From positions 66,480,544 to 66,544,543 of the forward strand of contig NC_080675.1 in assembly GCF_030445035.2 (NCBI RefSeq): a stretch of DNA of 64,000 nucleotides, given 5' to 3'. The notes beneath the pieces were generated by a model. The model was not told the origin of the DNA. It searched no databases and was given only the letters and a program-made list of their open reading frames with translations. Shown here in pieces: positions 20,731-32,775 of the stretch. Numbering within the stretch: position 1 is the stretch's first letter; the number at the start of each line of letters is the position of its first letter. Position numbers and translations under genes: made by a program. Source of the DNA: Dasypus novemcinctus. Lineage: Eukaryota; Chordata; Mammalia; Cingulata; Dasypodidae.

Positions 20731-23060
20731 TATTTTCTCATTTTATGAATCAAAAAATGGCATTGAATTTTTAGCAGTAATTTGTTAATAGTTTTTAAAC
20801 ATGGGCATGAAAGGGAATCAAGATTACACCAGTTCAAGTTTCTTCAGTTATATGATAGACACATTCACCAATATTTCATACTGTTTCATTCCCATGCTTC
20901 TAATAACAAGAAGTTCTCAACGGCAGACTTGGCCCGGTGGTTAGGGTGTTTGTCTACCTCATGGGAGGTCCGCTATTCAAACCTCAGGCCTCCTTCACCC
21001 ACGTGGAGCTGGCCCATGTGCAGTGCTGATGCTCGCAAGGAGTGCTGTGCCTGCAGGGGTGTCCCCCAGGTAGGGGAGCCGCACGCGCAAGGAGTGCACC
21101 TCGTGAGGAGAGATGCCCAGCACGAAAGAAAGTGCAGTCTGCTCAGGAATGGTGCCGCACACAAGGAGAGCTGACACTACAAGATGACGCAACAAAAAAA
21201 AGAAACACAGATTCCCGTGCCACTGACAACAACAGAAGTGGACGAAGAAGACGCAGCATATAGACATAGAGAATAGACAACAGGGATGGGGGGTAAGGGG
21301 AGAGAAGTAAATAAATAAATAAATCTTTGAAAAAAAATCAAGAAGTTCTCCCTAGAAATATTGCGTTAACACTGGATTCTCAAATTGGTGCGTGTGAAAA
21401 TTCACTTACTTAACTTTTTAAAGAAAAGTATTAGATATTTTGGCTGGTCAAGGTTAAAATGGCCATTTATATTATTCCTAACTTCAGCTTTAAGATCAGA
21501 TGCCTTTGTATCTGATCATCCGACATGAGAATTTGTTTTGCTTGTACCTGAAAGAATAATATAGCAAATTAGCAATCAGCTCATCCTTTGCCAAAAAGAA
21601 ACGTGTTCTAAATGTATGCACTATGACTGATAGATTTCATGTTTATATTAGGTATGATTTTAAGGGGAAGAAAAAACTTCACAGGGGTTTATACAAAGGG
21701 CATATAATCATATACGTCAATTTATACATGAGTTCTATTTAAACTGAAAGTGATCATTGTAGCTGGACTATAACAATTCCCTATAATGCAAAAGTTGACT
21801 CTAAAATCACTTTAGAAAGCACTGAAATTCATAATTTAGTCATTACTTTTTGCTAATACAAAATTATCTAGTAGTCTTCACTGTTAACGTCATGCTAAAA
21901 TGTTCCAGGTTTAGAATGCTTTATCAACAAAAGCAAAAAATTAATAGTTTTCAAATTTCAAGTTGGAGGAAAATCCCTTTTCACACAGTAGTGGAAAAAG
22001 AACAAATGCAGGTTTGTGATTACAAGGATGTCCTTCATTAATACATTATTCAAGTTCTCCATGGCATTCATATAGTATTGTAAAAGTCAGAAAAGAAAAA
22101 AACATTTAAGAACAGAATCAAATTGTACCATGATATGAGGAATTATATAAAGCCAAGTTAGCCCTAAATATAGAAGACAATGAACAGTATAGGACACTTC
22201 ATCTAAATGGCACCATTTAAACAATTCTATAAAATAATATTACTTCAGAATGTGGTATATTATGTGACTCCAACCATTATATAAAAAAGAAACATTCATG
22301 AGTAACAACATCCCCCACCAGCTTGAAACCTATAGACAGGATTACTTTGGTCATATCTTTCCAAATAATTATTAATGTCTTTTAACCTTTCAAACATAAA
22401 TATACCTTGTATTGGAATTCCAATGTATTTTGGTGCTCCTGAGGTTGCCTGAAAATTAAAAGGCTTCAAGTGAAGTGTATTCAATTTATACTTGCTATAG
22501 TTCAACATTTCAATGCCTAACATGAAATAATTGGCCATCTGTCTGTCTTACAGGGAATTCTACTAAATTTTTATTTTTAGGATTTTATTGTAACTTTGGG
22601 AAATTACTGGGTAAAGCATATGATTTTAGGAAACAATATGTGACTGCACCTACATTCACATAAAAATAACATTTTGACAACCATATTGAAATTTAATCAT
22701 TTTATACAAGTTAACAAAAGGTATCACCAGAAAAACTAAACATTGGGTTTAACAAAAGCAATATTTTAAAAAGTAGAACAATGAAATCACTTTTTAAGGA
22801 AATGGTCACCTCTGGGTTAATTTACCACACTACAGGAACAAAGTTGTTACAATAAAGCTGTGCTCATGTGAGTCACTTTTATCTGCACAACAGTACAGTA
22901 CTTGAAATCAGTCCTAAGGTAAAGATTTAAAACAGTTTTAAAAGATAAAACCTTTGGTGTTTTAGACTCAACTCTTTAAGAAGTGCTTTCCTTTCCACGG
23001 ACTATCAAAGATTAATCAAAAGATTGACTATATGTAAGTTTTTTTCTTAACATATTTTCA
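20731..23060 (-). pseudogene. Probable 3' UTR part of the CBLL1 retrocopy, with a SINE inserted
   Basis: This AT-rich, non-repeat-like sequence lies directly downstream (minus strand) of the pseudogene coding part and is flanked on the left by LTR material, so I infer that it is the copied CBLL1 3' UTR. No poly(A) tail is seen at the left edge, so the 3' limit is uncertain and may lie anywhere to the right of 20730. A DAS SINE at 20919-21338 is a later insertion. If the inference is wrong, the stretch is simply unassigned. Confidence 0.4.
20919..21338 (+). mobile_element. DAS-type tRNA-derived SINE, full length
   Basis: A box tggcccggtgg at 20930-20940, a decayed B box (ctattcaaacctc), the gcaaggagtgc body, a ggatggggggtaaggggaga block and an aaataaataaataaatcttt tail. 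A perfect 12-bp target duplication caagaagttctc lies at 20907-20918 and 21339-21350. Open frames here on both strands are SINE shadows. Confidence 0.95.
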
Positions 23061-23830
23061 GTTCAAAATGCTATTATTATTGGTATTAGAGTCTTATCTG
23101 GATGATGTGGTCCAGGAAGTGGGGTTTGAGAAGGTGGGCCCTGCACTCATGGAGGAGGAAGTGGTCCTCTTGATGCAGGCCATATATCAGGACTCATTTC
23201 CCCTGGTTGTGTAAATGAAAAGCTCAGAGTTCTTTGATCTTAAGTAAACTTGGGTAAAGAGAATTATAACCACTATAATTTACTTAATGGTAGATTACCA
23301 TGTTGAGGTATGGGAGGTCCTGGAAGCGGATTATCCATATAAGATGGCATCTGGTCAATAACATGACCAGGAGAGGGGTTATTGGTGGTGGAGCAGAGGT
23401 CATTGGTGCAGGTGGAGCTTGGCTATAAAACAAGTGAGGAAGATCTACAGCCTGGGAAGGAAGTGGCATTGGATGGATGGCTTACTAGTGGTAGAGGAGG
23501 TGGGGGTGGTGCATAATGTTGCTATGGAAGTATGTGATGAGAGTGAGATACCACTGGTTAGTCCAGATATTCAGGATGATGTGAGTAGGTTCTACGGCAG
23601 GAGGTGGTTCTCTAGCACCTGAATTTGAATCATCCTGAATATGAATGCTTTAATATGAATGCTGAAATATGAATGGTTTTCTGACTGACCAGATGAGGTG
23701 GAGGGGGACCACAAACAATTATGCTGCAGAATCACCAATATTCTCATATAGCTGATTATATTCCCACTGCATTCTTGCCTCGATGATTTCTGATGAGAAA
23801 TCAAGTACTAAATCTTATTGGGGGGTCCCT
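23061..23830 (-). pseudogene. CBLL1: CBLL1 (HAKAI E3 ubiquitin ligase) processed pseudogene, C-terminal half
   Basis: CBLL1 encodes Hakai, a RING-type E3 ubiquitin ligase whose C-terminal half is a long proline-rich tail. Minus-strand translation across frames gives recognisable Hakai tail pieces in order: IQDDSNSGAREPP near 23620-23580, PVVSHSHHILP and QHYAPPPPP near 23560-23490, LPHLFYSQAPPAPMTSAPPP near 23450-23395, then a frame change followed by GHVIDQMPSYM, and finally QTPLPGPHHPD just before the lost stop near 23085. It covers about the last 240 of roughly 490 codons, so the N-terminal RING part is absent. There are several in-frame stops and at least one frameshift. No introns are visible, which points to a retrocopy. 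It is dead as a coding gene. Confidence 0.85.
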
Positions 23831-24878
23831 TAATTAATTGCACACAAGATGTTGCTTTTCTCTTGCTGTTTTCAGAATTCTCTCCATGTCCTGGGCGTTT
23901 AAGTTTGAATTCTTCAATTTTATCTTTTATGTTGTTTGTTGGGCTTCTTGAGTGTGTATATGCATTTCTTTTGATAAATTTAAGATGTTTTCTGCCATTA
24001 TTTATTTGAATATTCCTTCTATTCCTTGTTCTCTTTCTTCTCATTCTGGGAGTCCCATAATGCCGCTACTGGTGTACTTGGTGGTATACCACAAGTCTCT
24101 TAGGCTTTGTTCACTTTTACTTCCTTTTTTTGATTACTGCTTTCTCAGCACAAATCCTTTCAACTATTTTATCTTCTGATTCACTGATCCTTTCTTCTGC
24201 CACCTCTAATCTTCTGTGAAATTCTTGAGATTACTTTTCATTTCAGTTATTTTGGTGTTCAACTCCAGTATTTCTGTTTAGTTCTTTTTAAACTTTCTCT
24301 TTATTGAGATTTTCATATTGTTCACTCATTGTTTTCACAATATCCTTTAATTCTTTCTCTATAATTTCCTTTATCTTTTTGAGATATTGTAGATCATTTT
24401 TAAAAGTCTTTGTCTGGTATTTTCAAAATCTGGTTTCATCTTTGATGGTTTCCTCATTTTTTACCTTGTTCCTTTGTACAGGCCAAATTTCTATATTTAA
24501 GTTGTTTTTCTTTGATCTTTGGTTGCACATTGTATATTTAATATTTTAAGTTTTAACTCTATGATTTAGTCCCTGTGCTGTCTGTTCCTAAGTTTGCATC
24601 CAACTAATGATATGATAGTGATTTCCTTGAGTACCAGAAGCTAATTAAAACCAACCAACCATGGGAAAAATTACCTTTCAAAGTCTTTGCAAATTGGCTC
24701 TGTGTTTTCTGGTGGTCCCTTTCAGAAAGATTCCCTACTCTCAGGAATATTAGCTCAAGGCAAATGTGAAATGAAGTGTCCTCCCCTTCTTTTCTGAAAT
24801 TCTGTGTCTTGTTCTAGACTTATTCTAGATCTTGGTCTTAAATATTGCCCCTTATACAAGAATCAGAATGTTCCCTCT
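23831..24878 (-). mobile_element. L1 5' region, minus strand (right of the pseudogene)
   Basis: Antisense words typical of the older L1 5' portion: gattcactgatcctttcttc, tccagtatttctgtttagtt, ctctttattgagattttcat, attgttcactcattgttttc, atttttaaaagtctttgtct. It belongs with the minus-strand L1 whose 3' end is at 13466. The ORF1 region expected between the pieces is not recognisable. An LTR interrupts it at 24879. Confidence 0.65.
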
Positions 24879-25932
24879 GTTTTAATTAGCTAAAGACTGC
24901 CAAAACAGTATTCCAGAAATGGACTGGCTTTTACAATGGGGACTCATTAACTTATAAACTTACAGTTCTGAGGCTGAGAAAAATGTCCAAATCAAGGAAT
25001 CAGTCTAAGTTCTCTCCCAGAAGATACAGCTACTAGCAATCCTGGACTCTTGACATATGAAGGCACAATGGTGTATCAGCTGGTCTCTGCCTTCCTGCCA
25101 GTCTCCACTGCTTTCAGCTTCTGAATGTTCCATCTGCAGCTTTCTCTCTCTTGGGTTTTACTGATTTCAGCTTCTTGTTCTCATGGCTTTCTCTTTTTAG
25201 CATCTGTGGTTTCCTGGGTCTTTTCTCTCCATCTGTCTCTCCAAATTCATCCTGTTTTTAATGAACTCCAGTAAGAAGATCAAGAGATGCCCTGGGCTAC
25301 TCCTTACTGAAGTAAATTCATCAGATGACCCTCATCTGAATTTAAAAGTTTCCATTTACAGTAATGTATAAGTCAGCCAAAAGGGTGCTGATGCAAAGTA
25401 CCAGGTACTTATTTGGGGTAGGAACTTACATATACCAGGCCATAAAGCATAAGCTACTTCCCTCACCAAAGTCTATTTTCATGTGTTGGAGCAAGATGAC
25501 TGCCAATATCTGCGAGAGTTCAGACTTCTTGGGTTCCTCCCTTCCTGGGGCTTGCTTCTCTTTCTTCTGTGGGGTTACTTTCTGGGGCTCCAGCTTAAAA
25601 CTTAAGCATCAAACTCCAATATCAAAAACTCCCTAACTCTGTCCTGTGCCATGTCTTTTATCTGTGAGTCCCCACCCACCAAAGGGTAGAGACTCAATGC
25701 TCTACTGGCACAAGAGGTTTACATAATTACTTAATCAAGTAAAGCTATGAATCCAATATAATCTTATATGCCCAGAGAAAAAGATCAGTTTATAAACGTA
25801 ACCCAATATTTCTTTTTGGACGTCATCAATAATATCAAACTGCTCAAGTAGGTTCATAGGTGACACCCACAGGAATGGATTAATTTCAGGCCATAATTTT
25901 CTGGAGTCCTCAAAAGTCTCAAACTACCACAT
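24879..25932 (-). mobile_element. MaLR-like solo LTR, complete, with a second LTR nested inside
   Basis: On the plus strand it opens tgttttaattagctaaagac and closes tctcaaactaccaca, which are the antisense 3' and 5' ends of the MaLR-like LTR. A 5-bp duplication cctct flanks it (24874-24878 and 25933-25937). Its own sequence is 24879-25364 plus 25847-25931, about 570 bp. The break holds the LTR at 25365-25846. Confidence 0.75.
25365..25846 (-). mobile_element. MaLR-like solo LTR nested in another LTR
   Basis: 482 bp starting tgtataagtcagccaaaagg, with the shared gtgctgatgcaaagtaccag block also found in the LTR at 51118, and ending tatcaaactgctca. The flanks agtaa (25360-25364) and agtag (25847-25851) are a 5-bp duplication with one change. 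The open frame 25364-25636 is not a gene. Confidence 0.75.
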
Positions 25933-25937
25933 CCTCT

Positions 25938-26430
25938 ATTTCCTATAAAATAGACTTTTATCCCCCCCCCCCCCCAGAAGTTTTATTTTATTTCTTTAAG
26001 TAAGAAATCCTTTGTTCTAGGCTGTATTGACTTCATTGTTTTTCATCATGCTTTAGTTGTCTACAACCTACTTCTGCCTGCAGGACAAGTTCTGTGAGGG
26101 TATGCCTGAAATGAATTCCCTATTTCAGTCTTTTAGAGTGCCACTGGATGGATTGGCACCAATATGTAACATTCCTGTATATGCACAAGTGTTACTCTGC
26201 TCCTCTGGAACAGGACCAGAGACCCACCACACTTGGGGGGTGGGTGGGATGGAGGAGGGCCAGCAATGGCATTTTATTGATTCAGCACTCATCCATTTAC
26301 TGCAATTTTTTAACTGTTTTCCAGAGTTCTGAAGAAAGTGGCTCTGCCAGTTTTTGCTATTCGTTAAAAAATTCTATGGGGAAACAGCTCCTTGGAGTGT
26401 CTTACAACACTATCTTGGTCAACTAGACTC
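25938..26430 (-). mobile_element. L1 5' end, minus strand
   Basis: Resumes after the LTR and ends at 26430, where plus-strand L1 ORF2 text restarts with a 12-bp duplication. It contains a C-run of about 15 near 25963-25977 and a G-rich block near 26236-26260. It is consistent with an L1 5' UTR but I identify it mainly from position. The frames at 26057-26426 have no family signature. Confidence 0.5.
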
Positions 26431-28190
26431 CAGAATACACATCTATTTCAAGTTCAAATGGAATATGAATCAAGATAGACCATATACTGGGCCATGAAAT
26501 AATTTTGAGTAATTTCAAAAGGTTGAAATTATATAGTGTATGGTTTCTGGCCACAATAAAATTATATTAGAAATGAATTGTCATAATATATCTAGAGTAG
26601 TACTATATATTCGGATAACATATGTTTGCTTATTTTATGAGAAAAAAAATCCTAAGGAAATTATAAAAATAATCTCAAGCTAAAAATTAATGAAAAATTA
26701 TTTACCAAAATCTGTGGAATATAGAAATGCAAATGAGACAAAGATATAAGAGCACCTTGTCCTGATTTCAAGACATAATATAAAGCCACACTAATCAAGA
26801 TGGCATGGTATTGGCACAAAGATAGATAAATAAATCAATGGAACAAAATAAAAAATGAAAAATTTTAAAAATAACTACACATTAATAGTTGATTTTATTT
26901 CAACATAGGTGCCAAGGCAATTCAATAGTGAACTGTCTTACAATAATTAGTATTATAATAATTGGTCCTGGTAAACTTCAATAATGAATGGAAAATTTTA
27001 ACCCAAATGGTACTACACACCTTACACCAAAATTAATTTGAGATGAATCAAAGACCTAAATGTAAAAGTTAAAACTGCATTTTTCCTACTAGAAAACAGA
27101 ATATTTTGAGACATTTGGTAGGCAATGATTTCTTGAACTGGACTAAATATTCATTAAATACTAAGTAAAATTAGTAAATTCGAATTTATCAAAAATAAAT
27201 CTTGTGCTTATTAAAAGTTACAAGTAAGAAAAAGAAAAGAAGAGCCATAAATTGGGACAACATATTTGTGATACATATCTGACAAAAGACATGCATCAAG
27301 AATAATAAGACATCGTTATGAATTGATTATAAAAACAATCCAATAAATAATGGGGAAATTATTTGAACTGACATTTAAAAAATGAACTGTTCATAAACAA
27401 AGGTATACAAATGGCCAATAAGACATGAAAAGATCTTCCATGTCATTACATCATTGCTGATTAGAAGAGTATAAACTATAATCATAATGAGAAACCACAA
27501 CCACTAGAATAGCTAAAACTAAAAATAATGACAGGATCAAATGTCGGTGAGGATATGAAGCAACTGGACCTCTTACACCTTACTAGTGGTACTATACATT
27601 GTGCCATCATCTTAGAAAATGGTTTTTAAATTTTCAATAAGCTATGACCCAGCAATACCACTACTAAGTATTTATCCAAGAGGAATAATCACATAAGTAC
27701 ACAAAAAACTTATACAAAAATGTTTATAAGTTTTATTCAAAACAGGTAAAACTGGAATCAAGAAAATATTCACCAACAAGAAAATAAATGCATGCTTTAT
27801 TAAAACTACTAAATATTTCTCAGAAATTTAAAAAGAACAAAATTTAAAATGAACTGAAACATGCAACATTAACATAAAGGATAAGGCTCAAAAATATTTT
27901 GTTGAATGAAGGAAGCCAGGCACAAAAAGCTCATATATTATGAATCCACTTATATATTCTAGGACTGTCAATATTAACCTGTGGTGATAGAAATCAAAAG
28001 AGTTGTTTGCCTAAGATTGCTGGATAGGGGATACAATAGAATATTCTGGGATGATGGAAATATTTTTTATCATGATTGTGATTATTTTTGTGTACATGCA
28101 TTATAAAAACTATTACTTCATTCATTTCATCCTATACAAGTTTTACCTGAATTTTTAAAAAGAGGTGAAATTAAAAAACACTGATACTAA
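26431..28190 (+). mobile_element. L1 ORF2 and 3' end, right half of the split element
   Basis: Sense L1 order: cagaatacacatctatttca, gatagaccatatactgggcc (endonuclease end), then, after an internal deletion of most of the RT domain, cacactaatcaagatggcat, aatcaaagacctaaatgtaa, tatacaaatggccaataaga, tatgacccagcaataccact and gaaggaagccaggcacaaaa (ORF2 C-terminus), then gggatgatggaaatattttt of the 3' UTR. No open frame remains. It is the continuation of the fragment ending at 13465. Confidence 0.85.
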
Positions 28191-28283
28191 AAGGAAAATT
28201 TGTGAAACTTAATATAATTATTAAAATGTTGACATTTTAAAAAATTATAATGAGTGTTTCTCCCACAGTTTTTATCTATTTGT

Positions 28284-28377
28284 TTTTATTTATTTATTTT
28301 CTCTTAGGAGACAGTGGGGATTGAACCTGGGACATGGTAAGGAGGCACTCAACCATTGAGCTACACCTGCTTCCCCA
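28284..28377 (-). mobile_element. DAS-type SINE, short head fragment
   Basis: On the minus strand: ggggaagcaggtgtagctca, A box tagctcaatgg (28353-28363), B box ggttcaatcccc (28316-28327), then cctaagagaaaataaataaa. It keeps the head and an A-rich end with no body. Confidence 0.75.
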
Positions 28378-29590
28378 CATTTACTTTTAATAAAGGAACT
28401 GCAAGTGAAAATCAAACAATGTCATTTTTATCTAATTAAAAGACAAAGATTTAAAAAATATTAAAATTCTATTCTAAGGTAGCTATTACACCCTCTAAAT
28501 GAAACTTGAAATATATATACTCTTTCTGAAAAGCATGCATTCTGATTTGGTAAATCAACTTTTAGAAATAATAAAATACTCAGGCAAATTTTGATATTTG
28601 TATTTACTGATTGTAGCATTTTTTTTTCTCAGCTTGTATTTTATTCATCAACACAGTTCAGATAAAAACACACAGGTGCACTCACACTACTAACACAGCA
28701 AAAATAAAGATAATTCAAATCAAAGATGCTTTTGGAACTGCATTTGATTATGTGTGAAAGCATAAAAAATCACTGTTGGTGACATAAGCTATCGAAAAAG
28801 GTTAGATTTATATGAATTTCAACTCATATTTATGTCTTATATGAATATTCCAAGACAATATTTTAAAAATACTCATACAGGCAAAAAGTCTCCTTTTATA
28901 AATCAGTAACAGATACAGAACTTTTTGCTCTTTACTTATTCCAAACTGTGAAACTACTTATTGTAAAAATAGTTCCAAGGCTGCATTTTGGGATAATTAT
29001 ACCACTTGGAGACCTCATGATTTAAAAACTTTCTCATTTAAAGATGAATACAAGCTATTCAATTAAAACCTTTTTTTTTTTTATTTTAAGAAAGAAAATA
29101 CATAAATAAAGGCTAACAATTGACAATTACTCAAAATTCCTCAAAAGGCAGAAATTTAAGATCAGTTCCACATCAAAGCAATGCACTACTTCTCTATGAA
29201 ATGCTTTCTAGCACTGCAAAAGTTCATGTGGAATTTGGATTAATTGAGGTAATAATAAATGAGGGTTTCATAAGTATTTTGGATACTTTTAAGTTTTCTA
29301 CATTTCAGTTAGATAACAAGTTATCATAATTATTATCATAGTACAATGGTAGTATCTATTAAGCCACAATGGCATACTTTGAACTAGGTATAGCATTTCA
29401 GTGAAGGTGGGTAATATGTGACCATATAATAATTATCTAGGGGTTATTAAAATCTCTAACTAGAAGTTGTGTCCCACTCCAGACTCTGGAGTCAATCTCA
29501 TCCTAGAATAAATGTTAGGTCAGCAGTTTACAGATCTTTTCTTTTTTTTTTTCCCTATTTCTTCACACCCTCACCAATGGACCATGCATG
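28378..29590. other. No recognisable feature
   Basis: AT-rich unassigned sequence. The frame 29120-29329 has no support as a gene. Confidence 0.5.
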
Positions 29591-30130
29591 TTATAATCTT
29601 TTTTTAGACAAATCAATTTTATCAATACATATTAATAAAGCATACAACTCATCTAAAGTGTACAATCAATGGTATTTGGTATAATCACATAGTTGTGCAT
29701 TCATCACTTCAATCATTATTAGAACATTTTCATTTTTTCAATAATAATAGTAAACAAAAAACAAACAAGAAAGTTCCTTACCTCGTAATCTCTCTGTTTC
29801 CCCTGCTGTATATAACTGCTATTTCTTGCTATCCTTGCATAATTATTTATTTGTTTATTAAGCATTAGGTTGAGATATATTCATATACCATATGCTCTAT
29901 CCAAAGTGTATAATCAATGGCTTGTAGTATAATCACAATGTTGTACATTCACCACCTCAAAAATTTTAGGACAATTTCATTACTTCAAAAAGAAATATAC
30001 CTTAGCATTCCTTCTCCAGCTCCAATCACTAACCTAATTTCACCTTTATCAACCAATTTATACTTATATTTTATATGAATGGAATCATAGAATATATAGT
30101 ATTCATTTCTTATAATACTAAATTGTAAAC
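29591..30130 (-). mobile_element. L1 3' UTR, minus strand, with an internal repeat
   Basis: Antisense L1 3' UTR text such as gtataatcacaatgttgtac and atatgaatggaatcatagaa. It holds two related units 248 bp apart: tctaaagtgtacaatcaatgg from about 29651 and tccaaagtgtataatcaatgg from about 29899, each followed by a cattcatcac or cattcaccac block and by a ggacaatttcatt-like end. Confidence 0.65.
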
Positions 30131-31959
30131 AACAGAAGCTTCCCAAGACAGAATAATTGTATTTGTTAAAAAATTGTATAGTAAACCATTGAAAGCAATC
30201 ATTAAAACTTGTTTTTCAAATAAATTTCATTGTTTTGAGAAAACACTTCTAGTACAATGTAAAAAGAGAAAAAAACACTTTAGAGTTTAAAAATGCACTC
30301 ACTATAATTACAAAAAAATATACATTTAGTTATGTTAAAAATAAAAATAGCTACAGTAATTTTTTGTCTATAGAATTACAGTGGAATTTATATAATTTTC
30401 TCTATATTTTTGTGTTTATTGGTTTCTGTAATAAGCATTTATTCTTTTTTGAAAAGTTTGCTAATTATAAACTATTTGAAAGCAGTACTTTAAAAATGCT
30501 TCTGTTTATTATTGCTCTCTCAGATTACAAATACTGTTAATGAATTTTCCACTGAGCAATTCTCATACAATCTGCTGTGATAATACACTGCTTTAGTATT
30601 TCTTGGAGTTAAAATATAGAACTCATGACGAAGTTTTTGAGAAAATAAATATGTGGGTAAAAACAGAAAGAATTACCTTAAAATTAAAATGACTATATCA
30701 GTATTTGAAGTAAAACATATATATATATATGAACCATAAGCATTCAATAAAGGATTTTCCAGATATTTTCTTTTAATTTAAATTTCCTTAAAATTAATTG
30801 GCCTTCTTTCCTCATTCAAGTGTTATGTATGGACTTCAAAATGAGATCATAAAATATTTGTCTATTTTTGTGAAGGTTTATTATTGTATCATATTCAAGG
30901 ACAGAATATTCTTGAGAAACCAGCCTCCAGTCAGTATTTAAAATTTTCCTTCTACTCACAGAACAATTTCTATGTGGAGTACAAACATACTGACCCTAAA
31001 CTGGTATTAGCATTGATGAATCAGTTACTTAGTCTTTACACTATTTTAATTGACAGAAATTATTATTTTTCTGGAATTATAAAAAATTCTTTTAGAAAAT
31101 TTTCCATACTATCTACAGAATTCATACAAATTATTGACTTTCATGAAGATTAAATATTTATATTATATTCTATGGAAGGAACTTGGAAAAGGTAGGCACT
31201 GCATATTTGTTAATAACTATGGCTTGCGCATGATCTAAATGGGAAGCATTTAAAAGAGTAGAAATTGTGTGCAAAAAGAATGCATGATTTTGAAGATGTT
31301 TTAGGGAAATAGGGATTTTATGATGTTCAACAGCACCAGTTTTATTAAAATAGAATAAGTTTTCAAATGTAAACCCTCATTACAGACTAATTTAAAAAAT
31401 ATTTACATCAACTTAAAATGGAAATTTTTAAGATGCATTCTCAATATGAAATTATTAATAAGTAAAATCAGATTTAGACAATAGATAAATTGTACTACAA
31501 CTAACTTATGAATGGAAAAGGCAGTCAATGTGAGGTGATTTTATTTAATCTCAAGGGGAAAATGTCATGTTTACTGACTTTCATATCAAATTTTGAAGGC
31601 AGATTGAGCATAATAAAATCATTTTTATTTTTAAAAAAGTCTGAAAATGATGGACTATATCATTTTTAAATACATAATTGAGTTAGCAAAAAAGAAATGG
31701 AAATCCTGAAGGATGGGACTGAAAAATGTGGAAGGCTGAGCTACCACGGGTCTCAGGCAAACCCCAGCACTTCTGTTGTAATGATCACATACAACACAGA
31801 AGGTAAAGGCTAGACTTGAGTGAGGGTGGGAGTGTGAACAGAGACACTCACGTACAAGCTGTGGGAAGATTCAAAATGAAACTAAAATGATTACATTAAA
31901 TGACAAGTATTTGAAGAAATCATTGACAGGTATGAAAGTACTTCAAGTAAAGTAAGACA
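30131..31959. other. No recognisable feature
   Basis: Very AT-rich. Contains a short (AT)n at 30717-30732. The 89-codon frame at 30884-31153 is AT-rich, hydrophobic and without a known domain. I do not call it a gene. Confidence 0.5.
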
Positions 31960-32660
31960 TTTTTAAACATTAAAGACGCTTTTCAAAATTCTATGCAATA
32001 CAACTTAGATGAAATGGATAAATGGGTAGAAATACATTTTATAAACATTGACTCCAATAACAACAGAAAGAGAGAAGAGAGAAAGCTTCTAAAAGAGAAG
32101 TAGTTTAATAAGAACCACATCAAACACATGCACACAAACACAATTCACCAGGCTCAGTTGTTTTCACAAACAAATCTTCAAACATCAGTTAGCCCCAATG
32201 TTACATAAATATTTTCAGAATACAGAAAGTGAAAGAAAACCTCAAAGTTCTATAATGAAGCAAGATAGCATTGATAACTTCATGTCGAAATGATACACGG
32301 AAATAGAAAGAAAAAAGACTATTGATCCATCTCACTTGTGAACATCAATGCAAAAACACCAAATAAAACATTAGAATATAGATTGCAATAGCACATTAAG
32401 AAACCCATATACAGTGCTACCATGTAGGATTTTGCTCTAGGAATGCAATGATGCAAAGATAATTCAATATTCAATATTGAAGCTTAGGAAATCCATTAAT
32501 ATAGTTCAATAGACAGATTGATATACAAAGAAAAATACAAAATACAACTCTCATCCCTGATTTTTAAAAAACCTCAAAGTAGAAATTCAGGGATTCTTCA
32601 TATATTTCTTTGTTACAATTAGTAAAGAGATAAGAATTAGAGACATAAAAATTGCATGTG
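31960..32660 (+). mobile_element. L1 ORF2 reverse-transcriptase remnant, decayed
   Basis: Sense order of the L1 RT region: caacttagatgaaatggata, gactattgatccatctcact with aacatcaatgcaaaaacacc, gcacattaagaaacccatat, taggaatgcaatgatgcaaa, ccattaatatagttcaatag. Frames are fully broken. Confidence 0.7.
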
Positions 32661-32699
32661 AGGAGCCGTCAGGTATTTATGGTTATCTTAAACTTACTA

Positions 32700-32775
32700 T
32701 GCCATCTATCTATCTATAATCTATCTAGCTATCTAAGTAGCTATCTTTCATTCATCAATCCATCCATTTATCCAT
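32700..32775 (+). repeat. (ATCT)n-type microsatellite
   Basis: Interrupted tetranucleotide run: ctatctatctataatctatc, then tagctatcta, then tcaatccatccatttatcc. Confidence 0.85.
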
